NCBI GenBank assembly: GCA_002453155.1 | Contig: DKGG01000018.1 | Span: 1-22,643, forward strand | Direction of reading: 5' to 3' | Length of the DNA stretch: 22,643 bases | DNA from: Bdellovibrionaceae bacterium UBA6776 | Lineage (GTDB): Bacteria > Bdellovibrionota > Bdellovibrionia > Bdellovibrionales > UBA1609 | In this document: positions 22,540 through 22,643 of the stretch, piece by piece | How positions within the stretch are numbered: position 1 is the first letter of the stretch | Layout of the letters: each line of letters begins with the position of its first letter | Notes under the pieces: model-generated | What the model was told of the DNA's origin: nothing | Databases searched by the model: none | What the model saw: only the letters and a program-made list of their open reading frames with translations | Made by a program: the position numbers and the translations under genes

Positions 22540-22643
22540 TTTAAAAATGCCTGCAATCCCACACGCCCATCCATGGGCTCACAAGTCTTTGTCCTTCGGA
22601 CAAATCACATCCTGTTTCCTTGAGGTGGGCTTTCACGCATTTT
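22540..22643 (-). repeat. Foldback element R4, cut by the window end
   Basis: Positions 22561-22591 match the reverse complement of 4-34 exactly over 31 bases. The core GCCCATCCATGGGC (22565-22578) is followed by a perfect 7-bp hairpin TTTGTCC-TTC-GGACAAA (22588-22604) and CACATCCTGTTTCC. The left arm around AAAATGCCTGC matches the reverse complement of the last 20 bases of the window at about 16 of 20 positions, so the right arm continues outside. Confidence 0.7.

Noticed and set aside
22052..22623. Three small open frames in the right-hand repeats (22052-22276 plus, 22240-22485 minus, 22426-22623 plus)
   Set aside because: They lie within foldback elements, share residues only because the repeats recur, and lack good ribosome binding sites. 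The covarying stems argue for structure, not coding.

Overview
The window looks like a piece of chromosome from a Gram-negative bacterium. It carries an outer-membrane porin-like protein, an outer-membrane-type lipoprotein, an L,D-transpeptidase and a FliL-family protein. The gene content (AgmX/PglI-type protein beside secG, gap-pgk-tpiA, a threonine dehydratase with ACT domain, M16 peptidase pair, orphan response regulator with GAF domain) fits a Bdellovibrionota or related former-deltaproteobacterial genome. That placement is inference from family content, not from a marker comparison. Start codons are mixed: agmX-like, holB, tatD, gap and the zinc-ribbon gene use GTG, and rpsA and the HIT gene use TTG.

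Layout. Positions 1-505 hold four direct copies of a unit of about 130 bp. Positions 569-3637 are a leftward cluster: response regulator with GAF domain, secG, an AgmX/TonB-like envelope protein and a porin-like protein. From 3714 the reading is rightward: tmk-holB-tatD, then gap-pgk-tpiA (lower glycolysis), a small zinc-ribbon protein, ilvA-hisC, cmk, and rpsA behind its own promoter and a structured leader. A strong terminator follows rpsA, with a promoter immediately in front of it, then sppA, a HIT hydrolase, methylmalonyl-CoA epimerase and a rhomboid protease. An L,D-transpeptidase gene (17419-18465) converges on the rhomboid gene. Rightward again come a FliL-family gene and a pair of M16 peptidase genes, one catalytic and one inactive lipoprotein. 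Positions 21926-22643 carry no convincing gene and hold at least four related foldback elements.

How the genes work together. Most of the window is conserved housekeeping: nucleotide supply (tmk, cmk), replication (holB), glycolysis, amino acid metabolism and translation (rpsA). Envelope functions (secG, porin, SppA, rhomboid, L,D-transpeptidase, M16 pair, FliL) make up the rest. No phage, plasmid, CRISPR, tRNA or rRNA genes were seen.

Most notable. The flanking repeats belong to one family. Each well-preserved copy is a long foldback whose arms differ between copies, around a conserved centre of about 60 nt holding two small hairpins. The stems change sequence between copies but keep pairing, and mismatches become G-U wobbles mostly on one strand, which points to a structured RNA rather than a gene. 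I do not recognise the family. Other signals worth testing are a hairpin hiding the ribosome binding site of the first M16 gene, an anti-Shine-Dalgarno sequence in the rpsA leader, and the sppA promoter abutting the rpsA terminator.
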